Positions 45,533 through 54,522 are shown, numbered from the stretch's first letter. The stretch: DNA of 64,000 bases from Glycocaulis sp051859565 (GCF_051859565.1 NZ_JBHYFK010000003.1:248001-312000), one strand, 5' to 3'. The notes: generated by a model from the sequence alone, not told the origin. Translations and numbers: made by a program.

Positions 45533-45551
45533 GGCCCGGTTTATCCGGGCC
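45533..45551. repeat. Short hairpin GGCCCGG-TTTAT-CCGGGCC
   Basis: A perfect seven-base-pair stem flanked by CAT and ACCCATG, just after the oxidoreductase stop. It resembles scattered REP-like elements (ATGGCCCGGTTTATCCGGGCCAC) in related genomes. It may also act as a transcript-end hairpin, although no U-tract follows. Confidence 0.65.
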
Positions 45552-45575
45552 ACCCATGCCTGAGAGGCAGCTTTT

Positions 45576-45686
45576 CCCTCGTCCTTCGAGACGTTCGCTA
45601 CGCTCACCCTCAGGATGAGGGGAAAAGCGCACTCCAAAGCCCTCATCCTGAGGGGCTTCGTCAGAAGCCGTCTCGAAGGACGAGGG
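45576..45686. repeat. Inverted pair of CCTTCGAGACG...CTCAGGATGAGG repeats upstream of gatB
   Basis: Two copies of a ~47-base element face each other: CCCTCGTCCTTCGAGACG...CCTCAGGATGAGGGG (45576-45622) and CCCTCATCCTGAGGGG...GTCTCGAAGGACGAGGG (45640-45686). The CCTCATCCTGAGG / TCTCGAAGGACGAGG element is a well-known dispersed intergenic palindrome in alphaproteobacterial genomes. The pair could fold into a long cruciform or RNA hairpin. No coding potential. Confidence 0.85.
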
Positions 45687-45816
45687 CTGCTCAGGCCTGG
45701 GTCCCCCGGATCGCCTCACGCCCCGAGGATGGCAGTCCGTGAGCTTCTGAGCAAAAACCCTAGCCAAACGCGCGCCGTCGCGACATTACATGCGTTGAAA
45801 ACCATTCCTTCACCCG

Positions 45817-47334
45817 ATGAGACTTGCCATGCCGCTTGATGATGCCACCCACCGCTACACCCTGCCCGGCGCGACCGGGGAGTGGGAGATCGTGATCGGT
45901 CTGGAAGTCCACGCGCAGGTGCTCTCCAGCGCCAAGCTGTTTTCTGGTGCGTCCACCGAGTTCGGGGCGGCGCCGAACACCCATGTGAGCCTCGTTGATG
46001 CGGCCATGCCCGGCATGCTGCCAGTGATCAACAAGCACTGCGTGGAGCAGGCGGTGAAGACCGGGCTGGGCCTCAACGCGCAGATCAACCGTTTCTCGCG
46101 CTTTGACCGGAAGAATTACTTCTACCCCGACCTGCCGCAGGGCTATCAGATCAGCCAGTTCCAGTTCCCGATTGTGGGCGAAGGCGAGATCGTGTGCGAG
46201 CGCGATGATGGCTCGCGCTTCACGGTGGGTATTGAGCGGCTGCATCTGGAGCAGGATGCCGGCAAGTCGATCCACGATCTGGATCCGAACGCAACCTATG
46301 TGGACCTCAACCGCTCCGGCGTGGCGCTGATGGAGATCGTCTCCAAGCCGCATGTGCGCTCGCCCATCGAGGCAGCCGCCTATGTGCGCACGCTGCGCAC
46401 CATTGTGCGCTATCTCGATACGTGCGGCGGGGACATGGAAAAGGGCCAGATGCGCGCGGACGTGAACGTGTCGGTCTGCAAGCCCGGCCAGTACGAGAAA
46501 TTCCGCGAAACCGGCGATTTCAAGCATCTGGGCACGCGCTGCGAGATCAAGAACGTGAACTCGCTGCGCTTCATCATGCAGGCGATCGAGTATGAGGCCC
46601 GCCGCCAGATCGACATTATCGAGGAGGGCGGCAAGATCGAGCAACAAACCCGTCTGTTTGACGCCAATACCGGCGTCACGCGGGCCATGCGCTCCAAGGA
46701 AGAAGCCCACGATTACCGCTACTTCCCCGATCCCGACCTCTTGCCGCTGGAGCTGGAAGAAAGCTTCATCGAAAACATCCGCGTGAACCTGCCGGAACTC
46801 CCCGAAGCCAAGCGCAAGCGCTTTGTCGAGGTGCTGGGCCTGTCCGAATACGACGCCTCGGTGCTGACGGCAGACAAGGACCGGGCGGATTATTTCGAAG
46901 CCGTGATCGCGGGCGCGGACGCGAAGCTGTCGGCCAACTGGGTCAACAATGAGCTCTTCGGCCGCCTGAACAAGGAAGGCCTTGGCATCACCGAAAGCCC
47001 GGTCAGCCCGGCGCAGCTGGCAAAGCTCGTCAGCCTGATCACCTCCAACGTCATCTCCGGCAAGATCGCCAAGGACGTGTTCGAGATCGTCTGGGCCGAG
47101 GGCGGAGACCCCGAACAGATCGTCGAATCCCGGGGTATGAAACAGGTCACCGATACCGGCGCCATCGAGAAGGTGGTGGACGAGCTGATCGCCGCCAATC
47201 CTGAGCAGGCCGAGAAGGTGAAGGTCAAACCGCAGACGCTCGGCTGGTTTGTCGGTCAGGTGATGAAGGCGACGGGCGGCAAGGCCAACCCGCAGGCGGT
47301 CAACGAGATACTGAGGAATAAGCTGGGGATATAG
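45817..47334 (+). CDS. gatB: Aspartyl/glutamyl-tRNA(Asn/Gln) amidotransferase subunit B
   Basis: The kinase/tRNA-binding subunit of GatCAB, 505 residues. It shows WEIVIGLEVHAQVLSSAKLFSG, FDRKNYFYPDLPQGYQISQFQ, MEIVSKPHVRSPIEA, ADVNVSVCKPGQ and RCEIKNVNSLRF, followed by the GatB/YqeY tail domain at the C-terminus (SGKIAKDVFEIVWAEGGDPEQIV). The chosen ATG (45817) and one four codons later (45829) are both possible, since neither has a strong ribosome site. The insertion of repeats and the oxidoreductase upstream means it has its own promoter. Confidence 0.97.
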   Translation: MRLAMPLDDATHRYTLPGATGEWEIVIGLEVHAQVLSSAKLFSGASTEFGAAPNTHVSLVDAAMPGMLPVINKHCVEQAVKTGLGLNAQINRFSRFDRKNYFYPDLPQGYQISQFQFPIVGEGEIVCERDDGSRFTVGIERLHLEQDAGKSIHDLDPNATYVDLNRSGVALMEIVSKPHVRSPIEAAAYVRTLRTIVRYLDTCGGDMEKGQMRADVNVSVCKPGQYEKFRETGDFKHLGTRCEIKNVNSLRFIMQAIEYEARRQIDIIEEGGKIEQQTRLFDANTGVTRAMRSKEEAHDYRYFPDPDLLPLELEESFIENIRVNLPELPEAKRKRFVEVLGLSEYDASVLTADKDRADYFEAVIAGADAKLSANWVNNELFGRLNKEGLGITESPVSPAQLAKLVSLITSNVISGKIAKDVFEIVWAEGGDPEQIVESRGMKQVTDTGAIEKVVDELIAANPEQAEKVKVKPQTLGWFVGQVMKATGGKANPQAVNEILRNKLGI

Positions 47335-47340
47335 CGGCGT

Positions 47341-47826
47341 ATGGGCACAGTGCGAACAGGTGGATGTCAGTGCGGTGCGGTCCGGTTCCGGGCCGCTTCG
47401 ATCCGCGATAATGCCCATGTCTGCCATTGCCGCATGTGCCAGAAAGCCTACGGCAACTTCTTCTCGGCGCTGGTCGGTGTGCCTCTGACGGATTTCGAGT
47501 GGACGCGCGGCAAGCCGTCCGTGTTTTCGAGTTCTGAAGACATTGAACGCGGCTTCTGCGCGGCGTGCGGCACGCCCATGAGCTTTTTCCGCGAGGGCAA
47601 TGCCCATATTTCGCTTTCCATCGGCGCGTTTGACGATCCGGCCTCCGTGCCGCTGGATTTCGAGCTGGGGATTGAAGGCCGCTTGCCGCAAGTGGACCAG
47701 CTTGCCTCCCTGCCGAACTTTGGAAGCACCGAGGAGGACGATCCCGAGGGCGCGGAGCTAGCCCGCCGGTCGTCGCACCAGCATCCCGATCACGACACGG
47801 ATATCTGGCCGCCGGCTGAGCAGTAA
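47341..47826 (+). CDS. GFA-family (glutathione-dependent formaldehyde-activating enzyme-like, CENP-V) protein
   Basis: A 161-residue zinc-binding protein. Cysteine motifs GGCQCGAVRF, CHCRMCQKAYGN and FCAACGTPMSF are the family's paired zinc sites and the fold is a beta sandwich. The fold is shared by glutathione-dependent formaldehyde activators and many uncharacterised relatives, so the substrate should not be assumed. The gene starts six bases after gatB stops and is probably co-transcribed. The C-terminus is longer and acidic (EEDDPEGAELARR) with a His/Asp tail (SSHQHPDHDTDIW). Confidence 0.85.
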   Translation: MGTVRTGGCQCGAVRFRAASIRDNAHVCHCRMCQKAYGNFFSALVGVPLTDFEWTRGKPSVFSSSEDIERGFCAACGTPMSFFREGNAHISLSIGAFDDPASVPLDFELGIEGRLPQVDQLASLPNFGSTEEDDPEGAELARRSSHQHPDHDTDIWPPAEQ

Positions 47827-48018
47827 TGGTCCGGTCAGGCCTGCCGGCGCGCGGGCGCAGGGCATTACTGCAGCCTCTCCCTATTTTTGCCACGCATGGT
47901 GTGCATGAATGTCCGGGCAGGGGATGCATTAAGCGGCCCACACCTTGCAAGGGTGTGGGCGACGATACTCACCGAAGTCCCCGCCACTCCGCAGGGACGC
48001 GCGTTTGTGGAGACATGC

Positions 48019-48981
48019 ATGGCTGCCACGCGGTCTTTCATCATAGCGGCTGTCCTGCTGGTCGCGGCAATTGCGGCAGCGGGCGTCTATATCGCCACGC
48101 GGCCTTCCGCAGACCCGGCCCCGGCGGCGCCTGAGGCTTCCGAGCAGGCCGAACGTGAGGCGCCGCGCCAGCCCGCGACCAGCCTTACCCCGCCCAGCTT
48201 TGATGTCGTACGCGTGGATGCACGCGGCAATGCGGTGATTGCCGGGCGCGGCGCGCCGGGTGCCGAGGTGGCTCTGCTGGCCAATCAGAGCGAGCTGACC
48301 CGCACCGCCATCACGTCAGCGGGCGAATGGGTCATCATCCTGCAGAACCCGCTGCCCACCGGCACGGTCGAGCTGAGCCTTCTCATGCGCACACCGGATG
48401 GTCAGGAAGTGCGCTCCGACCAGGTTGTGGTCGTGTCCGTGCCTGCGTCCCGCGATGAGACGCCTCTGGTGGTGCTCGGCCGGCCGGGCGAGGCCAGCCG
48501 CGTGCTGCAAGGTCCTCAGGACGGCGTAGGCGTGGGGCCGCTGGTTCTGGAGACCGTGGATTACGACGAGAATGGCGCCGTTATTTTTTCAGGACGCGCC
48601 GAGCCCAATGCCGGAGTGAGAATCCTGGCCAATGGCGAGCTGATTGCCGAAACGCAGGCCGACAGTGCCGGCCGCTGGAGCGTTGCGGCGAGTTCGGGGC
48701 TGGAGCCGGGCGTGTACGACCTTCAGCTCGACCAGCTTGATGACGAAGGCCGGGTGACGGCTGTCATCGCCCTGCCGTTCGAAAGGGCTACCCGCGAAGC
48801 GCTTTCCATGGGCGGCGAGCGCGTGATTGTACAGCCAGGCAATTCGCTTTGGCGCATCGCTCGCCGGCTTTACGGTGACGGCTTCCAGTACACGGTCATC
48901 TACCAGGCAAATCGCGACCAGATTCGTGACCCTGACCTGATTTATCCCGGTCAGGTGCTGGCTGCTCCTGGTGAAAACTGA
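48019..48981 (+). CDS. Membrane-anchored LysM-domain protein
   Basis: A 320-residue protein with one N-terminal membrane helix (SFIIAAVLLVAAIAAAGVYIA) and an Ala/Pro-rich linker, then two tandem beta-sandwich repeats (FDVVRVDARGNAVIAGRGAPGAEV... and GAVIFSGRAEPNAGVRILANG..., each with a GxAxPxAxV signature) and a C-terminal LysM module (about 272-318: VIVQPGNSLWRIARRLYGDG...IYPGQVLAAP) that binds peptidoglycan. It is probably tethered to the inner membrane with the LysM reaching into the wall. GGAG six bases upstream fixes the start at 48019; upstream in-frame codons lack support. Confidence 0.88.
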   Translation: MAATRSFIIAAVLLVAAIAAAGVYIATRPSADPAPAAPEASEQAEREAPRQPATSLTPPSFDVVRVDARGNAVIAGRGAPGAEVALLANQSELTRTAITSAGEWVIILQNPLPTGTVELSLLMRTPDGQEVRSDQVVVVSVPASRDETPLVVLGRPGEASRVLQGPQDGVGVGPLVLETVDYDENGAVIFSGRAEPNAGVRILANGELIAETQADSAGRWSVAASSGLEPGVYDLQLDQLDDEGRVTAVIALPFERATREALSMGGERVIVQPGNSLWRIARRLYGDGFQYTVIYQANRDQIRDPDLIYPGQVLAAPGEN

Positions 48982-49007
48982 ATTACGCCGCGATTGGTCA
49001 AAAGACA

Positions 49008-49036
49008 TTGTTGCGATTGGCTAATCAGCCTATGCA
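49008..49036 (+). promoter_or_regulatory. Possible sigma-70 promoter of the Atm1-type gene, suggesting a leaderless mRNA
   Basis: TTGTTG (49008-49013), a 17-base spacer and TATGCA (49031-49036) place the transcription start near the ATG at 49043, which lacks a ribosome-binding site. A direct repeat GCGATTGG occurs at 48990 and 49013. Pattern-based only. Confidence 0.35.
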
Positions 49037-49042
49037 TTAAGC

Positions 49043-50914
49043 ATGGCAACACCTAGTGACGTCGTCAAAACGCCCGACAGCCAGCAGCCCGAAGGGCGGC
49101 TTGACGAGGCCATTGTCCGTGTAGCGGGGATACTCGCCTCCAGGGACATGGCGCGCTGGCGCTTTCGTATGGTGCTGGCGTTTTTCCTCACGCTCATCGC
49201 GAAACTTTTCGCCGTGGCGGCACCTGTCCTGTTCGGACAGGGAATCAATGCGCTCACTGACAGTATCAATACCGGAGTGACGCTCGCCTTCTGGGCTTTT
49301 GGCGGCGCCTTTGTAGCGAATGCCCTGGCCCGTTTTGCGTCGACGTCCGCGCCGCAATTGCGCGATTCGCTTTTTGCGCCGGTGTCACAGGACGCCCAGC
49401 GGATCATGGCGCTTAAGGGCTTCCTTCACGTCCAGTCGCTCTCTCTGCGCTATCACCAGACGCGCCGGGCCGGGGCGGTGAACCGTATCATTGATCGCGG
49501 CGCGAACGCCGTAGACTTCCTGCTGCGTTTCCTGGTTTTCAACATCGTACCGGCTGTGGTGGAGCTGATCCTGGCTGCCACCGTCGCGGCGCTGCTCTAT
49601 GGCTGGATATTCGCTGTCATTATCGTCGTAGCGGTGGTCGCCTATGCGCTTGTGACGTGGTTCCTCACCGAATGGCGGGTGAAACTGCGCCGCCAGATGA
49701 ACGAGGCCGACAGCGAGGTAAACGCCCGCGCGGTCGATATTCTCGCCAATTTCGAGACCGTGAAGGCGTTTGCTGCCGAGCGCCGCGAGGCCGAGCGCTA
49801 CAACGATGCCAAGGGCCGTTACGCCAAGGCGGCGGCCAAGTCCGACCAGAGCCTGAACACGCTCAATATAGTGCAAAGCGCGATCATGAATGGCGGCCTG
49901 CTGGCCGTCATGCTGATGGGCGCGCTGCTGGCGCTCGAGGGCCGGTTACAGGTGGGCGATGTGGCCGCGCTGACACTGATGCTGATGAGCGTCTATCAGC
50001 CGCTTAACATTCTGGGCTTTGCATATCGCCAGATACGCCAGGCGGCCGTTGATCTGGAAAAGCTGTTCCAGACGCTGACACTGGTGCCAGATGTACAGGA
50101 CCGGCCTGGCGCAGCTGAACTTGTTGTCACCGATGGCGGCATGGTGTTCGAGAATGTGTCGTTTGCCCATGAGGGACGCTCCCGCTCGGTCGCCAATCTG
50201 AGTTTCGAGGTGAAGGGCGGCACGTTCGTCGGCATTGCCGGCCCATCGGGTTCGGGCAAGTCCACCACGCTGCGCCTGCTCTTGCGCTTTTTTGATCCCG
50301 ATAAGGGCCGTGTGCTGATCGACGGGCAAGACATCGCGCATGTCACGCAGGAAAGCTTGCGAAACGCGATGGGGCTCGTCCCTCAGGATGTCGTGCTGTT
50401 CAATGACACGCTGCGCCAGAACCTGCTCTACGGCCGCCCCGATGCGACTGAAGAGCAGTTATGGGACGCGATTGACCGGGCGCGGCTGCGTCAGTTCGTC
50501 GAAGACCTCGAAGAAGGCCTGGAGACGCGTGTCGGCGAACGTGGCCTAAAGCTGTCAGGCGGCGAAAAGCAGCGTGTCGGCGTGGCGCGGGCAATTCTGA
50601 AAGACCCGCCCATTCTGATCCTTGACGAGGCTACATCTGCGCTGGATTCTGAGACCGAGGGAGACGTGCAGGAAGCCCTCAATGAAGTGATGAAGGGGCG
50701 CACGGTCATCTCTGTTGCGCATCGGCTCTCTACAATAGCCCGGGCAGACAAGATCTATGTCCTGCACGAAGGCGGCATTGCCGAGCAGGGAACGCACGAC
50801 GAGCTGGTGGCTCTGGGCGGCAAGTATGCGACGATGTGGGACCGCCAGATCAAGGCCGTCGATGCGGCCCGCAAAGTGCGTGACGCCACCGCAGCTCGCG
50901 AGCGCGCACTGTAG
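49043..50914 (+). CDS. Atm1-type ABC exporter (half transporter)
   Basis: A 623-residue fused permease-ATPase. The membrane part has six helices and the Atm1-class stretch SLRYHQTRRAGAVNRIIDRGANAVDFLLRFLVFNIVPAVVE, where Atm1 relatives bind glutathione derivatives. The ATPase has Walker A GPSGSGKSTTLRLL, Q-loop VPQDVVLFND, signature LSGGEKQRVGVARAI and Walker B ILILDEATSALD. Atm1 homologues in alphaproteobacteria export glutathione-linked metal or sulfur species and support Fe-S assembly or heavy-metal tolerance; which applies here is unknown. No ribosome site precedes the ATG. Confidence 0.92.
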   Translation: MATPSDVVKTPDSQQPEGRLDEAIVRVAGILASRDMARWRFRMVLAFFLTLIAKLFAVAAPVLFGQGINALTDSINTGVTLAFWAFGGAFVANALARFASTSAPQLRDSLFAPVSQDAQRIMALKGFLHVQSLSLRYHQTRRAGAVNRIIDRGANAVDFLLRFLVFNIVPAVVELILAATVAALLYGWIFAVIIVVAVVAYALVTWFLTEWRVKLRRQMNEADSEVNARAVDILANFETVKAFAAERREAERYNDAKGRYAKAAAKSDQSLNTLNIVQSAIMNGGLLAVMLMGALLALEGRLQVGDVAALTLMLMSVYQPLNILGFAYRQIRQAAVDLEKLFQTLTLVPDVQDRPGAAELVVTDGGMVFENVSFAHEGRSRSVANLSFEVKGGTFVGIAGPSGSGKSTTLRLLLRFFDPDKGRVLIDGQDIAHVTQESLRNAMGLVPQDVVLFNDTLRQNLLYGRPDATEEQLWDAIDRARLRQFVEDLEEGLETRVGERGLKLSGGEKQRVGVARAILKDPPILILDEATSALDSETEGDVQEALNEVMKGRTVISVAHRLSTIARADKIYVLHEGGIAEQGTHDELVALGGKYATMWDRQIKAVDAARKVRDATAARERAL

Positions 50915-51001
50915 TTGCCAGACCGCCATTCCCGGCCGGTTCAGTTCCTGTAAACGCCTTTTTCCTATGGTCGCCGCGATTTAGTGACTGAGGGATCGCG
51001 C

Positions 51002-51439
51002 GTGGGACGCTCTGTGGAGACTCGGAATTGGCGTATTACCTCCGAGCGGGTGGGCAGCGTCGACTGGCAGGATGCCATGGAATCGTTCGCGCTCTACGCG
51101 GCTCTGGTCGAGGACGAGGGCGCACGCGAAGTTCTGATGAACATGAGCGGGGCCGAGATACTCATCTCGCATTCGGAAGCCCCTGAGCTTGCCCGTATGT
51201 TTGCCCGCGAGACGCCGCCAACCCTTGCCATAGCCATTGTCCGCCCCAGCCATAGCAATGACGCGCGCTTCATCGAGGTGTTCACTGAAGAACTGCGGCG
51301 CGCGGGACGTATAGTCGGTCTGTTTGAAACGCTCGCCGAAGCCGATGCCTTTCTGCTGGCTCAACGCCAGGAGGGGGCAGCCGGTGAGCCGGCCGCGCCC
51401 GGTCCGCTGGCCTGGCTGAAAAAGCTGATAGCCGGTTAA
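51002..51439 (+). CDS. Small protein with STAS/SpoIIAA-like features
   Basis: A 145-residue protein, beginning at GTG 51002 (GAGGGA just upstream; an upstream GTG at 50984 is possible). The middle (DAMESFALYAALVEDEGAREVLMNMSGAEI, then ARETPPTLAIAIVRPSHSNDARFIEVFTEELRRAGRIVGLFETLAEADAFL) has the alternating beta/alpha pattern of STAS/SEC14-type modules. I would not name a function. The C-terminus ends with a hydrophobic WLKKLIAG. It faces the phosphoesterase gene tail to tail with a three-base gap. Confidence 0.5.
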   Translation: MGRSVETRNWRITSERVGSVDWQDAMESFALYAALVEDEGAREVLMNMSGAEILISHSEAPELARMFARETPPTLAIAIVRPSHSNDARFIEVFTEELRRAGRIVGLFETLAEADAFLLAQRQEGAAGEPAAPGPLAWLKKLIAG

Positions 51440-51442
51440 GCT

Positions 51443-52234
51443 TCAACCCGTTGCGGTGATCCTGCCATCAGGCCCGGTTTTAAACTGGCCAAGTGTTTCA
51501 GCGCGAAACCGCTTGCCGTCAAAGCGGTGTGCGATAACGTCGATCTCATCGCCGGACAGGATGATTTCGCTGAATGAGGGCTGGCCCTCACGCAGCCGCG
51601 TGGACAGCGTTCCGGCTGTCAGCGACAGGTACGAGCCTTGTGAATAGCTGTGCAGATCCGCCGATGCGCCGTGCACGTGACCTGACAGGACTAGCCGAAC
51701 CGGGCTGGGTGCCACCATGGCGCTTGCCTTGATTCCACGGGCAGTTCGGGTGTGCAGGGGGGCGGTGACAGGCGGTTTGAAGGGATGGTGGCATACCAGT
51801 ATGCCCGGCTGCTCGCCGATTTCATTCAGCGCGATTCTCAGCTGGGTGGAACTGATCGAGCCTTCAGCCCAATTGGAGCGCGCCTGCCACCCCCGCGCCG
51901 AGTTCAGCCCCGCCGCCCGCCATGGGCCAATGTCGAGAGAAGCGCTGCGGTCAGAGAAATAGCGGGCAAACCGCGAAAACGGCCGAGACACGCGTGAGAC
52001 CGCATTCAAGAGAGGCGTGTCATGATTGCCGGGCACGACAAGCTGAGGCACCTCGAACTGGTCCAGCCAGTTGCGTGCGGCCTCAAACTCGGAGCGCTTC
52101 CCGCGCTGGGTGAGGTCGCCGCAGATCATCAGGGCAGCGGGCGCACTGTCCGCGATAATCCCCGCTGCAGCATTCATGGCGCCGGGGTCCTCGGTGCCGA
52201 AGTGAAGGTCGGCCAATTGGAATAGACGTATCAT
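51443..52234 (-). CDS. Metallophosphoesterase (calcineurin-like, CpdA-type)
   Basis: A 263-residue enzyme with the complete two-metal motif set: LADLHFG (D-x-H), CGDLTQRG (GD), PGNHDTP (GNHD), CHHPF and SGHVHGASA (GHxH). The layout matches class III cyclic-nucleotide phosphodiesterase-like proteins, but specificity could be for nucleotides or phospholipids. The gene starts inside the stop of the upstream diacylglycerol-kinase-like gene (ATGA overlap), so the two are translated together; a lipid-phosphate role for the pair is possible. Confidence 0.88.
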   Translation of the reverse strand: MIRLFQLADLHFGTEDPGAMNAAAGIIADSAPAALMICGDLTQRGKRSEFEAARNWLDQFEVPQLVVPGNHDTPLLNAVSRVSRPFSRFARYFSDRSASLDIGPWRAAGLNSARGWQARSNWAEGSISSTQLRIALNEIGEQPGILVCHHPFKPPVTAPLHTRTARGIKASAMVAPSPVRLVLSGHVHGASADLHSYSQGSYLSLTAGTLSTRLREGQPSFSEIILSGDEIDVIAHRFDGKRFRAETLGQFKTGPDGRITATG

Positions 52235-53124
52235 GCCTTGCGAGCTGTCAGCACCCTTGCTGCTTTCCGGACCAGCACAAAACGGGCGTTTCGCGGCAGG
52301 GTCACGGGTTCACCGTCCAGTGTGGCCTCAATTCCTGTGGATTCAAGGGCCTCGACATCCACCCGGGATGCAAAGTCGCGTTCAACACCCCATGCGTGGC
52401 GCCAGTCGGCCAGCAGGCCGGTAAGGCCGGTATAGGCAAGATCAAGCAACCCCTCGGGCGCCGTCGCAAGCACATCAAAGCCTGGCCGGCCCGGATCCTC
52501 TGACAGGAATATTCCCAGGGCCTGCGCGTCATGCTGGTTGCCCGTGTCGGCGATGCAGCGCATGGGCGTATCCAGCCCAAAGGCATTGGCCTCGCCCAAC
52601 TCGGTGACGGCCTGAAAAATGTCAGCCTTGCGAAGCGCCTCGCGGGGGGCAGCAAGGCGCGTCAGCCCGCCTAGCAGTGCACCGACATAAAAGCGGTGCT
52701 CCAGCACTTCGCCAGCGGCGATATCCATCTCGACCGGGTTTTCCAGCACCGACCTGAGACACGTGCCGGCGTCCATATCGCCACCGTGCACGAGTTTGTG
52801 CAGCATGTTCATCGTGCCGCCGGGCAGTGGCAGTATGGGCGGATCATCCGGGCCAAGCGTGTTGAGTGCACACGCTGCTGTGCCGTCTCCGCCCCAGACG
52901 ATTATCGTGTCTGCTTCCTGTTCGAGAGCGCGCTGGCACGCCGCCTCGCAATCATGGTCGATGACCTCAAAGCTGGCCGACACGCCAAGGTCTACCAGCA
53001 GCGCCTCCAGCATATGATGTCCGTCGGCAGGCACGCTTCCGCCATTGGGGTTGAGCACCACGCATGCGCGCGTGATCTGTCTGACGTTCGCCGGCCGGAT
53101 GGCAGTCTCTGTGTTCGGGGTCAT
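52231..53124 (-). CDS. Diacylglycerol-kinase-family (DAGK_cat) protein
   Basis: A 297-residue lipid kinase-like protein. The nucleotide site is VWGGDGTAACALN (GGDGT), with an N-terminal VVLNPNGGS and PLPGGTMNMLHK (the usual PxGTxN region). The C-terminal domain follows. Family members phosphorylate diacylglycerol, sphingosine or related lipids, or have lost activity. The ATG at 53124 has GGAG four bases upstream; an earlier start would add a basic N-terminus. Overlaps and probably operates with the phosphoesterase gene. Confidence 0.82.
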   Translation of the reverse strand: MTPNTETAIRPANVRQITRACVVLNPNGGSVPADGHHMLEALLVDLGVSASFEVIDHDCEAACQRALEQEADTIIVWGGDGTAACALNTLGPDDPPILPLPGGTMNMLHKLVHGGDMDAGTCLRSVLENPVEMDIAAGEVLEHRFYVGALLGGLTRLAAPREALRKADIFQAVTELGEANAFGLDTPMRCIADTGNQHDAQALGIFLSEDPGRPGFDVLATAPEGLLDLAYTGLTGLLADWRHAWGVERDFASRVDVEALESTGIEATLDGEPVTLPRNARFVLVRKAARVLTARKA

Positions 53125-53223
53125 GCTGCTCCATAACGCTGCGCGCCGGGTGAGGTTCCTCTCGTGATGTAAACCATTTCTCATTCAACGCCCCTTAATT
53201 CATTTGCGCGAAGGGAACAGGCC

Positions 53224-54321
53224 ATGACAGCGGCAACGGCAATCAGAGCGGTCACGCAAGAGGACCTTCCCGACATTGTCCGGCTGGTGAATTCATGTGG
53301 TTTTCCCGCCCGCTCGGCAGAAGGATGGCGCTGGGTGCTGTTTGGCAATCCGCAGCAGGGCGATATCCCGTCCGGCTGGGTTTATGAAAAGGCGGGCAGC
53401 GTCACCGGATTCCTCGGCAATTTCGTCAATCGCTATCGCTGCGGTTCTGCGCGCTACGCCATTGCGACAGGTCATACTGTGATTACCGATCCGGTCAGAG
53501 GACGCCAGTCCGGTCTCAAGCTCATTCGTCACGGCATGGCTCAGCCGGACGTTGATGCCTTTGTCACGCTGAACAATAACGCTCTTTCTGCTCCGCTGCT
53601 TCCTCGGGTCGGAGCGTTGCCCTGGCTGGGGCCCTCGGGGCGCGAATGGGCCGAGTGGATATTGCGCCCCTCGCGTGCCGTGCGCGCCCTCCTGCCGTCT
53701 GCCGGACAGGCAGAGCGTTTTGATTGTCATCCCGGCTTTGCTTTCCCCGTCGAGGGAAGGCGCGGCGGCATCATGTTTGTCTCGCTGGACGATGTGGGCG
53801 ATGACGAACTCGCGGCGATCACGGCGGACGATGTTCTGGTCCGGCAGATTGATTCTGTATCGCTGCGCTATCGCCTGTCTGACCCTGACCGGCGCGGCGG
53901 CATGAGCTATGTCATCGCCAGGTCGGGCGGACGGGTGTTGGCGCTGGCGGCCCTGCTGATCACCAAACCATCGCCGGAGCGGCTGGACCATGCGGAGATC
54001 GTCGACTGGGCGGGTTCTGCGTGCCAGGCCGGCGTCAGGGCGCAACAAGCCCTGCTGCGCCATCTGGCGAGAACGGCCCGGCAGGCGGGTGCCTCAAAGT
54101 TACGCCTTCACTTTCCGTCAAGCGTCCCCGCAGCTGTTCTGCAGGCGGCAGGGCCTTATTTGCGGCGCTCGCACGGGCATGACCCCTGTCATGGACATAT
54201 GAAAAATGGCGCGCTTGCCGGATGGCAGCCTGGCCCCGGCGATGCGGACTATTTCTTCGCGTACAGGATACCGCCCGCGCTGTTCGCAGCGGGGGAACAG
54301 CCAGATGACATCATGCGCTGA
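53224..54321 (+). CDS. GNAT-like acetyltransferase-domain protein
   Basis: A 365-residue protein. The first ~130 residues look like a GNAT fold: IRAVTQEDLPDIVRLVNSCGF, then a hydrophobic strand SVTGFLGNFVNRY and the acetyl-CoA loop-like PVRGRQSGLKLIRHGM, then FVTLNNNALSAPLLPRVG. The C-terminal ~200 residues include a second Arg-rich GNAT-like part. Homologues often sit with polysaccharide genes, but none are visible here. AAGGGA gives a ribosome site. Divergent from the lipid-kinase gene; function unknown. Confidence 0.6.
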   Translation: MTAATAIRAVTQEDLPDIVRLVNSCGFPARSAEGWRWVLFGNPQQGDIPSGWVYEKAGSVTGFLGNFVNRYRCGSARYAIATGHTVITDPVRGRQSGLKLIRHGMAQPDVDAFVTLNNNALSAPLLPRVGALPWLGPSGREWAEWILRPSRAVRALLPSAGQAERFDCHPGFAFPVEGRRGGIMFVSLDDVGDDELAAITADDVLVRQIDSVSLRYRLSDPDRRGGMSYVIARSGGRVLALAALLITKPSPERLDHAEIVDWAGSACQAGVRAQQALLRHLARTARQAGASKLRLHFPSSVPAAVLQAAGPYLRRSHGHDPCHGHMKNGALAGWQPGPGDADYFFAYRIPPALFAAGEQPDDIMR

Positions 54322-54343
54322 TCTGTAGGGAAACTCGCTGCGA

Positions 54344-54419
54344 TGGCTCCCCGGGCCGGGCTCGAACCAGCGACAGGCGGATTAACAGTCCGCTGCTCTA
54401 CCAACTGAGCTACCGGGGA
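54344..54419 (-). tRNA. tRNA-Asn (anticodon GTT)
   Basis: 76 bases including encoded CCA. The acceptor stem TCCCCGG pairs with CCGGGGA, the D arm is AGCTCAGTTGGTAGAGC, the anticodon loop CTGTTAA holds GTT, and the T arm has GGTTCGAGCC. The two GatCAB pieces in this window would make the amide needed to charge it if asparaginyl-tRNA is made indirectly. Confidence 0.97.
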
Positions 54420-54522
54420 ACACTCTCGCAAGCGAGGTGGGGTCTTTAGCAATACGGGTTGGGTCCCGCAAGGCGCTTTTGCCGTTAATTCCGGCAGAAG
54501 TTTCAGTCCCTGAAACCGGAAC

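Noticed and set aside
45760..47691. 643-codon minus-strand frame opposite gatB and the GFA gene
   Set aside because: Antisense to two well-supported genes; no family features.
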